The translations under genes and the position numbers were made by a program. A stretch of 10,466 nt of DNA from positions 1 to 10,466 of the forward strand of contig JBDLTZ010000243.1 in assembly GCA_039805565.1 (NCBI GenBank), read 5' to 3'. Origin of the DNA: CALJIC01 sp039805565. GTDB taxonomy: Bacteria; Chloroflexota; Chloroflexia; Chloroflexales; Roseiflexaceae. Positions 1 to 6,087 of the stretch are shown piece by piece (within the stretch, counting starts at the first letter, position 1; each line of letters opens with the position of its first letter). The notes under the pieces are model-generated. The model did not search any database. It was given only the letters and a program-made list of their open reading frames with translations, and had not been told where the DNA came from.

Positions 1-41
1 AGCCCGATGTGCTGCGTCAGGTGCTGGAGCTGAGGGGCTAG
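1..41 (+). CDS. 3' end of an unidentified protein (partial)
   Basis: The third + frame is open from the window edge and ends at TAG 39-41. It encodes a short tail, PDVLRQVLELRG, that looks like an ordinary amphipathic C-terminal helix and has the strong G/C third-position bias of the neighbouring genes. The other two frames give less protein-like residues. Only about a dozen codons are visible, so the product cannot be named. A weak bulged hairpin at 53-73 follows but has no T tract. Confidence 0.45.
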   Translation, partial: PDVLRQVLELRG

Positions 42-265
42 GGGAGAGCCCGCTCTTCCGCTGACGCGAAGAGATGCTGCCTTAGCCCGCTCCTCTGCCT
101 GCTCCCCCACCCGCCCTGCCGGCAGAGACGCCGACCGCCCGCCGGCCGCGGTCAGCCGCCCCTGTTGGCAGGAGGGCGGACGGGCGCCGTGCTGAGACGG
201 GAACGCGCCCTAGCCAAGACGGCACCCTTTCGCGCCAGCGTACGAGACAGCCCTTCAGGCAGGCA

Positions 266-308
266 CCCAAAAAGAAAGGGCGAGGCGGCATCTCAGCCGC
301 CCCGCCCT
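266..308 (-). terminator. Intrinsic terminator of the ROK kinase gene
   Basis: Read on the minus strand, 308-296 pairs with 289-277 as a 13-bp GC-rich stem with one A/C mismatch and a 6-nt loop. It is followed at once by TTTCTTTTT (complement of 269-277). It lies about 25 nt past the kinase stop codon, the expected place and orientation for rho-independent termination. No equally good terminator is visible elsewhere in the window. Confidence 0.85.
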
Positions 309-333
309 CTCCGGCATCCCACAGCCAACGTGC

Positions 334-1272
334 TCAGGCCCGCCCCTCGCGCATGTGGAGGAACAGCGCCACCGCACCCAGCAGCCCGGCGTCGGCGCCT
401 AGCTCCGCCAGGCGCACCGGTATCTCGCGGTAGGCCACCATCGCCCGCGTCCGAATCACCTGCCGCGCCCTGTCGAGCAGCTGCGGGTTGTTGATCGCCA
501 CGCCGCCGCCCAGCAGGATGAGGCCCGGGCTGTACAGGTGCAGCATGTTCACCAGCCCGATGCCCAGCAGGTCGCCCTCGCGCTCCATCAGCCGCACCGC
601 CAGCGGGTCCTCCGCCGCCGCCGCGGCCGCCACGTGCGCCGCCGTCACCGTGGCCGGCGTGGCCATGCCGTGGAGCGCCGTCGAGGGCTCGGCCGCCATC
701 GCCGCCGCCGCCGCCCGCGCGATCGCCGGGCCCGCCGCCAGGTTCTCCCACGAGGCGCCCGTGGACCAGTCGATGATGTGGTGCCCCACCTCGGCCGCCG
801 CGCCGTGGTGCCCCAGCACCAGCCGCCCGTCGGCGATCACCCCGCCGCCAATACCGGTGCTCACCGTCACGTACACCAGGTCGCGCTGGCCGCGCCCCGC
901 GCCGAACAGCCACTCGCCCAGCGCCGCCGCGTTCGCGTCGTTGCCGAGCTCCACCGGCAGGCCCGTGCGGTCCGCCAGGATCGACCGCAGCGGCACGTTC
1001 TCCCACCCCGGCAGATTCGGCATCGTGAACACCACCCCAGCGAACGGGTCGAGCGGCCCGGGTGAGCCAATGCCGACCCCCGCGAGCACCCCGCCGGGAG
1101 GTAGCGCCGCGCGCATCTGCTCGATGCAGTCAATGATCTTCTCGACCACCGGCGCCGGACCGTAGGCCCCCTCGGTGGGCACGCGCACGATCTGGTGGAT
1201 GGCCCCGCGCTCGTCGGCCAGGGCCGCGCGCAGGTTCGTGCCGCCGAGATCGACGCCGATGATGTATCGCAT
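334..1272 (-). CDS. ROK-family sugar kinase (glucokinase-like), lacking the zinc-site cysteines
   Basis: A cytoplasmic kinase of 312 residues, the usual ROK length, expected to phosphorylate a hexose (glucose, mannose, fructose or an N-acetylhexosamine) with ATP. Visible motifs: the N-terminal phosphate-binding loop DLGGTNLRAAL (8-18); GVGIGSPGPLD (66-75); NDANAAALGEW (111-121), whose Asp112 is the expected catalytic base; VSTGIGGGVI (137-146); EVGH (161-164); and GGGV (255-258) in the C-terminal lobe. The family's zinc motif CxCGxxGCxE, expected just after EVGH, is absent and the loop is shortened, running through WSTGASWENLAAG. Alanine runs at 187-194 and 214-220 are low complexity. The ATG at 1272 was chosen because the conserved domain begins there and AGAGGGG (1281-1287) is a Shine-Dalgarno 8 nt upstream. 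An in-frame extension to 1446 would cross the divergent promoters. Substrate cannot be assigned from sequence. Confidence 0.92.
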   Translation of the reverse strand: MRYIIGVDLGGTNLRAALADERGAIHQIVRVPTEGAYGPAPVVEKIIDCIEQMRAALPPGGVLAGVGIGSPGPLDPFAGVVFTMPNLPGWENVPLRSILADRTGLPVELGNDANAAALGEWLFGAGRGQRDLVYVTVSTGIGGGVIADGRLVLGHHGAAAEVGHHIIDWSTGASWENLAAGPAIARAAAAAMAAEPSTALHGMATPATVTAAHVAAAAAAEDPLAVRLMEREGDLLGIGLVNMLHLYSPGLILLGGGVAINNPQLLDRARQVIRTRAMVAYREIPVRLAELGADAGLLGAVALFLHMREGRA

Positions 1273-1311
1273 GGGAGAAGCCCCTCTGTGAAGCGTGTGT
1301 AATGTCGCGCG

Positions 1312-1320
1312 ATTATACCA
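1312..1320 (-). promoter_or_regulatory. Extended -10 promoter of the ROK kinase gene
   Basis: The minus strand reads TGGTATAAT: a perfect TATAAT (1317-1312) preceded by the TGn extended -10 element. No good -35 box is visible 16-18 bp upstream (GTCAGT at best), which fits an extended -10 promoter. The predicted start near 1305 gives a leader of about 33 nt. Confidence 0.7.
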
Positions 1321-1324
1321 TCTG

Positions 1325-1353
1325 TTGCAGCCCAACTGACCCCGTGCTATACT
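1325..1353 (+). promoter_or_regulatory. Sigma70-type promoter of the PP2C phosphatase gene
   Basis: TTGCAG (1325-1330) and TATACT (1348-1353) are separated by 17 bp. The predicted start near 1360 leaves an 18-nt leader before GTG 1378. This promoter lies within the upstream region of the divergent kinase promoter, so the two could compete for RNA polymerase. Confidence 0.75.
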
Positions 1354-1377
1354 TGCCCTCCGAGTGAGGACCTCAGG

Positions 1378-2583
1378 GTGTGCGAGAGCCCCAGCATGAA
1401 GCTGCGTTTCCGCGGTCGGACCGACGTCGGCAAGACCCGCGAGCACAACGAGGACGACTACGGCTACGGCGAGGGCGCGCAGGTCGATCAGCTCGGCGCG
1501 CTCTTAGTGGTGTGTGACGGGATGGGCGGCCACGCGTCCGGCGAGGTCGCCAGCCACCTCGGCGTCGAGACGATTATCGCCGCCTACTATGAGGACGCGG
1601 ACGATGACCGGCCGGGCGCGCTGCACTCCGCCTTCGAGCAGGCCAACGCCCGCATCTACACCGAGGGCCGCGGCAGCATGGGCACCACCGGTGTCGCCGC
1701 CCTGCTCCACCAAGACGCGCTCCACATCGCCAACGTGGGTGACAGCCGCGCCTACGTGATCCGCGGCGGCGAGCTGCGCCAGATCTCGCGGGACCACTCG
1801 CTCGTGAGCGAGCAGATGGCGGCTGGGGTCATCACCGCGGAGCAGGCCCGCTCGCTCTACTACCGCAATGTGATCACCCGCGCCCTCGGCTACCAGCCCG
1901 AGGTGGCCGTGGATCTGTTCCGCTGGCCGCTTCAGCCCGCCGACGTGGTGGTGCTTTGCTCGGATGGCCTCCACGGCCTCGTGTCCGATGAAGAGATCTG
2001 CCACATCGCGTCGGCTGAGCCGCTCGAGGACGCGGTAGAGCGCCTGGTGGATCTCGCCAATGAGCGCGGCGGTAGCGACAATATCACGGTGGTGATCGCC
2101 CGCGTCGATGCGCTCGACCGGCTCGGCGCCGCGGACGACAACGGCCATAGCGACGACCGCGTGACGGTCGAGCTCCCCACGGCCGAGGAGCAGCAGTCGG
2201 CTGAGACGGCGCGGCTCGGCACGGCCAGGACCGCGCAGCTGCACACGACGGCGACGGAGCGGATGCCGGCCGGTCAGCTCCCCGCCCGCGGCGCGCCGCG
2301 CCCGCGCCGGCTCGGCCTCGCCGGCGTACTGCTCTCGGCCCTGCTGCTGCTGACGCTCGGGGTAACGGTTGTCCTCCTGCGGCCGTCGCCCGTCCAGGCG
2401 CCTTCCCCCTCTCCCACGGTCGCCACCACTGCGCCTGCTACTGCCGAGGTGACCCCCGCGCCTGCCACCCCCGGCCGCACTGCCACCCCCGGCCGCACTG
2501 CCGCGCCTGCCACCCCCGGCCGCACTGCCGCGCCTGCCCGCACCGCCACCGCGGTCCCTACGCGCGCCACCGCAACGCCGTAA
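1378..2583 (+). CDS. Membrane-anchored PP2C-family Ser/Thr protein phosphatase
   Basis: A PPM/PP2C phosphatase of 401 residues that removes phosphate from Ser/Thr of proteins phosphorylated by bacterial (Hanks-type) kinases, using two metal ions. Visible metal-site motifs: RTDVGKTREHNEDDYG (14-29), VVCDGMGGHASGEVAS (44-59; Asp47), ANVGDSRAYV (118-127), CSDGLHG (194-200; Asp196) and GGSDNITVVI (231-240; Asp234). A polar linker (250-310) leads to one hydrophobic membrane segment (about 312-334). The last 65 residues, outside the membrane, are Thr/Pro/Ala-rich with TPGRTA repeats. The catalytic domain would face the cytoplasm, as in PstP/PrpC types. GTG 1378 has a well-placed TGAGGA (1365-1370, 7-nt spacer). 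ATG 1396 is an alternative start that fits the domain equally well but has a weaker GAGAG. No partner kinase gene is in the window. Confidence 0.93.
   Translation: MCESPSMKLRFRGRTDVGKTREHNEDDYGYGEGAQVDQLGALLVVCDGMGGHASGEVASHLGVETIIAAYYEDADDDRPGALHSAFEQANARIYTEGRGSMGTTGVAALLHQDALHIANVGDSRAYVIRGGELRQISRDHSLVSEQMAAGVITAEQARSLYYRNVITRALGYQPEVAVDLFRWPLQPADVVVLCSDGLHGLVSDEEICHIASAEPLEDAVERLVDLANERGGSDNITVVIARVDALDRLGAADDNGHSDDRVTVELPTAEEQQSAETARLGTARTAQLHTTATERMPAGQLPARGAPRPRRLGLAGVLLSALLLLTLGVTVVLLRPSPVQAPSPSPTVATTAPATAEVTPAPATPGRTATPGRTAAPATPGRTAAPARTATAVPTRATATP
2464..2526 (+). repeat. 18-bp coding repeat in the phosphatase tail
   Basis: Three copies of an 18-bp unit beginning GCCACCCCCGGC lie at 2464-2481, 2482-2499 and 2509-2526. 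A 9-bp spacer, GCCGCGCCT, separates copies two and three and recurs at 2527-2535. They encode the ATPGRT repeats of the extracytoplasmic tail. Being multiples of 3, they expand or contract without a frameshift. Confidence 0.85.
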
Positions 2584-2618
2584 TACCGCTGCCCCACACT
2601 GCGTGCTTACCCTCCGTA

Positions 2619-2627
2619 TGGTACAAT
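2619..2627 (+). promoter_or_regulatory. Extended -10 promoter of mutL
   Basis: TGGTACAAT combines a TGn extension with a -10 box one mismatch from consensus. No convincing -35 box is present 16-18 bp upstream. The predicted start near 2634 gives a leader of about 31 nt, so mutL need not depend on read-through from the phosphatase gene 81 nt upstream. Confidence 0.6.
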
Positions 2628-2664
2628 GCCATAATCGCAAATCTGTTCGATCCAGAGGCGCCCT

Positions 2665-4593
2665 ATGCCCATTCGCGTGCTAGACCCCACCGTCGCCGCC
2701 CAGATCGCCGCCGGCGAGGTCGTCGAGCGGCCCGCGTCGGTCGTACGCGAGCTGGTCGAGAACGCCCTCGATGCCGGCGCGCGGCGCATCACTGTTGAGG
2801 CCCGCGGCGGCGGCCTGCGCGAGATCAAGGTCCAGGACGATGGCTGCGGGATCGGTGCGGACGAGGTCGAGACGGCCTTTATGCGGCACGCCACCTCCAA
2901 GCTCGCCAGCGCCGATGATCTGTGGGACATCCACACTCTCGGCTTTCGCGGTGAGGCGCTGCCCTCGATCGCCTCGGTGGCCCAGGTGGTCTGCATCACC
3001 CGCGCGGCCGGCGAGGAGCTCGGCACCGAGCTGCGGATCGCCGGCGGCGAGCTCCAGGCCCGCGCGCCGCGTGGATGCACCCCCGGCACCGCCCTCAGCA
3101 TCCGCAACCTGTTCTACAACACCCCCGTGCGCCGCGAGTTCCTCCGCAGCGAGGCCACTGAGTCGGCCGCGATCTCCGCCACTGTCACGCAGTACGCCCT
3201 GGCCTACCCTGAGGTGCGCTTCACCCTGCTGCTCGACGGGCGCCTCGCGCTCCAGACGGGCGGCGCCGGGGACGTGCGGGCGGCGCTGGTGGAGGTCTAC
3301 GGCCTGGACACGGCCCGCCAGCTCCTGGCGGTGGACTCCTCCTTCGGCGAGGGCCCCGAGGCAGTCCAGGTGCGCGGCATGGTCTCGCCCCCGGGCCTCA
3401 CCCGCAGCTCGCGCTCGGCCATCCACCTGTTTGTCAACCGGCGCGCGGTGGCGGCGCGCGGCCAGCTGGCGATCGTGGTCGAGGAGGCCTACCACACCCT
3501 GATGATGAAGGGCCGCCACCCGCTCGCCGTGCTCGATATCCGCGTCCACCCCGGCGCGGTAGACGTCAACATCCACCCTACCAAGGCCGAGGTCAAGTTC
3601 CGTGACTCGCCGCGCGTCATGGGCGTGATCAGCCGCGCGGTTCGCGACGCGCTGGTGGACAGCGGCGTGCGCCCGTGGGCCGAGGAAGGCGCGCCGCTGC
3701 CTGTCGAGACCGCGCAGCGCCGCTTTGAGCTGCGCCGCCTCGGCTCGCGCTGGGAGGACCCGGGGCAGCGTGACTGGGGGGCCATGACTGGCGGTGAGCA
3801 GGCCGAGGGGCAGTCCCGCTGGGTCGGCGCCGAGCGTGAGGTGCGGGGCGAGAGTGGGAGCGAGGACTGGGGAGGCGGCACGTCCGAGCGCGAGGACTGG
3901 GGCAGCGGTGTGGTCGAGCGCGAGGCGTGGGGCGGCGCACACCATCAAGAGACCGACCCCATAGCAGGCAGCACTCAGCACTCAGCACTCAGCACTCAGC
4001 ACCCAGCACCCAGCAAGCTGCCCCCCCTCCGTATCGTCGGGCAGGTCTCGCAGGCCTACATCGTGGCCGAGACCCCCGACGGCATGTACCTGGTGGACCA
4101 GCACGCCGCCCACGAGCGCATCACCTATGAGCGTCTCATGCGGCAGCGCGGCAGCGGCGCCGTCGAGCGCCAGTCGCTGCTCATCCCGCTGGTGGTGGAG
4201 CTGCCCCCCGCCGCCCAGGCGATGCTGCTCGCTAGCGCGGATCAGCTCGAGGAGTGGGGCTTCACAGTGGAGGAGTTCGGCCAGGGGCTGCGCGTGCGCG
4301 CGGTGCCGGCGGTGCTGCATGTGGCTGATCTGGGGCAGGCGCTGCAGGAGGTGGCCGACAAGCTGAGCGGGCGCGGTGGGAGCTCGCCGATGGACTGGCG
4401 CGAGGCCATGCTGACCACGCTCTCGTGCCACACCTCGGTGCGCGCCGGCCAGAGCCTCTCGGTCGACGAGATGCGCGAGCTGATCGCCCAGCTCGAGCGC
4501 TGCAACTCGCCCCGCACCTGCCCGCACGGCCGCCCGACGATGATCCTGCTCACGCACACGATGATCGAGCGCCAGTTCGGGCGTATCAAGTGA
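2665..4593 (+). CDS. mutL: DNA mismatch repair protein MutL (endonuclease type)
   Basis: MutL (642 residues) couples mismatch recognition by MutS to strand incision and removal. The N-terminal GHKL ATPase domain is complete: AAGEVVERPASVVRELVENA (15-34; Glu32 and Asn33), DDGCGI (58-63), HATSK (75-79), GFRGEAL (93-99) and FYNTPVRREFL (150-160). A transducer domain follows, with HLFVNRR (254-260) and HPTKAEVKF (304-312). A disordered linker of about 110 residues (340-450) contains two repeats described separately. The C-terminal dimerization domain begins near 453 and carries DQHAAHERITYE (478-489), matching the DQHA(X)2E(X)4E metal-site motif of nicking MutL proteins. It also carries CPHGRP (619-624) and the terminal FGRIK, so this should be a latent endonuclease of the kind found in bacteria without MutH. 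ATG 2665 has AGAGG (2654-2658) 6 nt upstream. mutS is not in the window. Confidence 0.98.
   Translation: MPIRVLDPTVAAQIAAGEVVERPASVVRELVENALDAGARRITVEARGGGLREIKVQDDGCGIGADEVETAFMRHATSKLASADDLWDIHTLGFRGEALPSIASVAQVVCITRAAGEELGTELRIAGGELQARAPRGCTPGTALSIRNLFYNTPVRREFLRSEATESAAISATVTQYALAYPEVRFTLLLDGRLALQTGGAGDVRAALVEVYGLDTARQLLAVDSSFGEGPEAVQVRGMVSPPGLTRSSRSAIHLFVNRRAVAARGQLAIVVEEAYHTLMMKGRHPLAVLDIRVHPGAVDVNIHPTKAEVKFRDSPRVMGVISRAVRDALVDSGVRPWAEEGAPLPVETAQRRFELRRLGSRWEDPGQRDWGAMTGGEQAEGQSRWVGAEREVRGESGSEDWGGGTSEREDWGSGVVEREAWGGAHHQETDPIAGSTQHSALSTQHPAPSKLPPLRIVGQVSQAYIVAETPDGMYLVDQHAAHERITYERLMRQRGSGAVERQSLLIPLVVELPPAAQAMLLASADQLEEWGFTVEEFGQGLRVRAVPAVLHVADLGQALQEVADKLSGRGGSSPMDWREAMLTTLSCHTSVRAGQSLSVDEMRELIAQLERCNSPRTCPHGRPTMILLTHTMIERQFGRIK
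3861..3940 (+). repeat. 30-bp coding repeat in the MutL linker
   Basis: Two full and one partial copies of a 30-bp unit starting CGAGGACTGGGG or CGAGGCGTGGGG lie at 3861-3890, 3891-3920 and 3921-3940. They encode a 10-residue repeat of the form E(D/A)WGxGxxER in the disordered linker between the ATPase and dimerization domains. Linker length varies freely in MutL, so it probably has no catalytic role. Confidence 0.8.
3971..4012 (+). repeat. Heptanucleotide tandem repeat (6 units) inside mutL
   Basis: Four perfect GCACTCA units (3971-3998) and two GCACCCA units (3999-4012) run without a break. The array is 42 bp, so it stays in frame. Because 7 is not a multiple of 3, it is read in all three phases and gives a 7-residue repeat, STQHSAL then STQHPAP, at about residues 436-449. 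It sits in the MutL linker just before the C-terminal domain. Related 7-bp arrays lie in four intergenic sites of this window. Confidence 0.92.
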
Positions 4594-4638
4594 CGAGCCG
4601 CGCGCAGTGAGAGCCGCGCCGTGCTCAGCGCCCGGCAA

Positions 4639-5358
4639 TCACGGCGTATCGCTCCGGCTCGCGATGTTCCCCCAGAGCGAGGCGGCGATCTGCGGCGGGA
4701 CCGTGATCGTCTGTCCGGCCCGGTGTAGTGTTACCCCGTATGATCCCGAGCGGTCGGTCACGTCGAAGCGCTCGCCAGGCACCAACCCGTTCGCCTGGAG
4801 GTAGCGGATGAGCTCGGTGTCCTCCTCGGCTTCCTCGACGATGCGCTGCAACGTGAAGGCCTGACCCGCCTCGACGTCTGCCAGCCGCACGTCGCCGAGG
4901 TAGCCCGCGCCGCGCCCGGGGATCGGGTTGCCGTGCGGGCATGTGGCCGAGCCGCTCACCAGAGCCTCGATGCGCGCCTCCATCGTGGGCGAGAGCGCAT
5001 GCTCCAGGCGCACCGCCTCCTCGTGGATCTGGTGCCACTGTAGGCCCATGACGTCCACCAGGAAGCGCTCCAGCACCCTGTGCCGCCGCACCATCGCCTC
5101 GGCCAGCGCGAAACCCTCGTCCGTCAGGCTGATCTCGCCGCGCGTGTCCCGCGTGATGTAGCCGCGTTTCTCCATGCGCTGCACAATATCCGTGACGGTG
5201 GGCGGCGTAACGCGCATCCACTGGGCCAGCCGCGCCCCGATCACCGGCTCGTTGCGCGCCGCGAGGTAGTAGATCACCTCGAGGTACTCGCGCATCTTCT
5301 CAGTCGGCCCGTCGCCACCGCGGCGGCTCTCGCGAGGGTGCTTGGTCGCTTCGGCCAT
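4639..5358 (-). CDS. DtxR/MntR-family metal-dependent transcriptional regulator
   Basis: A 239-residue metalloregulator with the three-domain DtxR layout. A winged helix lies at 17-80 (PTEKMREYLEVIYYLAARN, then VTPPTVTDIVQRMEKRGYI). The metal-binding dimerization domain lies at 81-150 (RRHRVLERFL 91-100, HEEAVRLEHALS 112-123, CPHGNPIPG 140-148). A FeoA/SH3-like domain lies at about 158-229. By family alignment His93, Glu97 and His112 match the DtxR ancillary-site residues, and Glu119 and His120 match Glu105 and His106. Glu24 and Glu27 match Asp8 and Glu11 of Bacillus MntR, suggesting Mn(II)-type rather than Fe(II)-type selectivity. Val116 stands where DtxR has Cys102 and MntR Glu99, so one ligand appears lost. 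ATG 5358 was chosen because it precedes the domain, with a weak GTGGGG 8 nt upstream; the longer in-frame extension overlaps the divergent gene. It converges with mutL, 45 nt apart. Targets are not visible here. Confidence 0.93.
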   Translation of the reverse strand: MAEATKHPRESRRGGDGPTEKMREYLEVIYYLAARNEPVIGARLAQWMRVTPPTVTDIVQRMEKRGYITRDTRGEISLTDEGFALAEAMVRRHRVLERFLVDVMGLQWHQIHEEAVRLEHALSPTMEARIEALVSGSATCPHGNPIPGRGAGYLGDVRLADVEAGQAFTLQRIVEEAEEDTELIRYLQANGLVPGERFDVTDRSGSYGVTLHRAGQTITVPPQIAASLWGNIASRSDTP

Positions 5359-5397
5359 GGTGTTTACCCCACGCAGCTGATCCTCTTCGGCAGCGGT

Positions 5398-5426
5398 ATT
5401 ATAAGGCGGTGCGCCGGCCGGCGCAA
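5398..5426 (-). promoter_or_regulatory. Promoter of the DtxR-family regulator gene
   Basis: On the minus strand, TTGCGC (5426-5421) and a perfect TATAAT (5403-5398) are separated by 17 bp. The predicted start near 5391 gives a leader of about 33 nt. Its -35 box lies 17 bp from the -35 box of the divergent gene, so a bound protein here could affect both. Confidence 0.7.
5411..5424. promoter_or_regulatory. Perfect 14-bp palindrome in the divergent promoter region
   Basis: GCGCCGGCCGGCGC is perfectly self-complementary. It lies within the spacer and -35 box of the regulator promoter, 19 bp from the -35 of the divergent HAS-barrel gene. The position suits an autoregulatory operator. Known DtxR/MntR operators are AT-richer, and short GC palindromes arise easily in DNA of this composition, so the role is speculative. 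Confidence 0.3.
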
Positions 5427-5443
5427 GGAACCGGCGGGTTGGA

Positions 5444-5472
5444 TTGACACAATCGTTCGCTGCGCGTATAGT
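5444..5472 (+). promoter_or_regulatory. Consensus promoter of the HAS-barrel gene, predicted leaderless
   Basis: A perfect TTGACA (5444-5449), a 17-bp spacer and TATAGT (5467-5472) form the strongest promoter in the window. Only 6 nt separate the -10 box from the ATG at 5479, so initiation at the usual distance would fall on the A of the start codon. There is no room for a Shine-Dalgarno sequence. Confidence 0.8.
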
Positions 5473-5478
5473 AGCCAC

Positions 5479-6087
5479 ATGCGCGAGCGTATCGGCGAAG
5501 TCATCGAGTCCACCACCACCAGTTTCACCGCAGGCGCCTACGAGCTCCTCGCGGCCCCGCCGTTCGGGGCGCTCGTCCGCGCGCAGGCCCGCGCCGAGGG
5601 GACGGCCGTCTACGGGCTGGTGTACGACATCCGCACCGGCAGCAAGGAGCCCGGCGGCCGGGCGCTCGTCCGCGGCCGAACCTACGAGGGCCGCGAGCTG
5701 TACGACGCCGAGATCTACCACGAGCACCCCGACTTGGCCGAGGTGCTTCAGACCGAGTTCTCCGCCATCACCGTGGGCTTCGTCGAGGGCGGCCGCACCT
5801 ACCAGTATCTCCCGCCCCACCCGCCGCCTGTCCACTACAGCGTATACGAGTGTCTGGGCCCCGAGCTGGCCGCCTTCGCCTCCCAGACAGACTTCTTTCG
5901 CACGCTGCTCTTCGCCAGTCACATCCCCTCGGACGAGCTGCTGTCCGCGGTGATTCGCGCCGCAGCCCGTGCCCACCCCGCTGATGAGGACCGCGCCTTC
6001 CTGGTGCGCGCGGGCCGCGAGGTCGCCTCGCTCCTCAAGGATGACTACGACCGCCTCACGGCCATCCTGCGCCGCATCAGACCATGA
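5479..6087 (+). CDS. HAS-barrel-like domain protein of unknown function
   Basis: A 202-residue soluble protein with no signal peptide or membrane segment. Its N-terminal half (about 3-105) resembles the HAS barrel, the small beta-barrel at the start of HerA-type ATPases and of F/V-type ATPase subunits: RIGEVIESTTTSFTAG (4-19), then PPFGALVRAQ (27-36) and AVYGLVYDIRTGS (43-55). The C-terminal half (about 120-202) is helical, with conserved-looking FFRTLLFASHIPSDELL (139-155) and a Lys/Arg/Asp-rich last helix. No Walker A or B motif is present, so it is not a HerA ATPase; it could be a stand-alone adaptor in DNA processing or another ATPase complex. The start is fixed by the promoter 6 nt upstream; the same frame is open further 5' but that stretch lies in the divergent regulator gene. 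It is divergent from that regulator. The domain call rests on pattern recognition and is moderate; cellular role unknown. Confidence 0.85.
   Translation: MRERIGEVIESTTTSFTAGAYELLAAPPFGALVRAQARAEGTAVYGLVYDIRTGSKEPGGRALVRGRTYEGRELYDAEIYHEHPDLAEVLQTEFSAITVGFVEGGRTYQYLPPHPPPVHYSVYECLGPELAAFASQTDFFRTLLFASHIPSDELLSAVIRAAARAHPADEDRAFLVRAGREVASLLKDDYDRLTAILRRIRP

Noticed and set aside
600..730. GCC trinucleotide runs as a possible microsatellite
   Set aside because: They are alanine codon runs inside the ROK kinase and are imperfect; GC-rich codon bias explains them.
2680..3981. 433-residue open frame on the minus strand opposite mutL
   Set aside because: It is antisense to an unmistakable MutL, has low-complexity composition and no ribosome-binding site; long antisense frames are common in GC-rich DNA.
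3971..4012. CRISPR-like array for the heptad repeats
   Set aside because: Units are 7 bp and contiguous, with no spacers and no cas genes in the window.
4594..4638. Shared terminator between mutL and the DtxR-family gene
   Set aside because: GAGCCGCGC occurs twice as a direct repeat and the best stem is 5 bp (GCGCG/CGCGC) with a 10-nt loop and no T tract.
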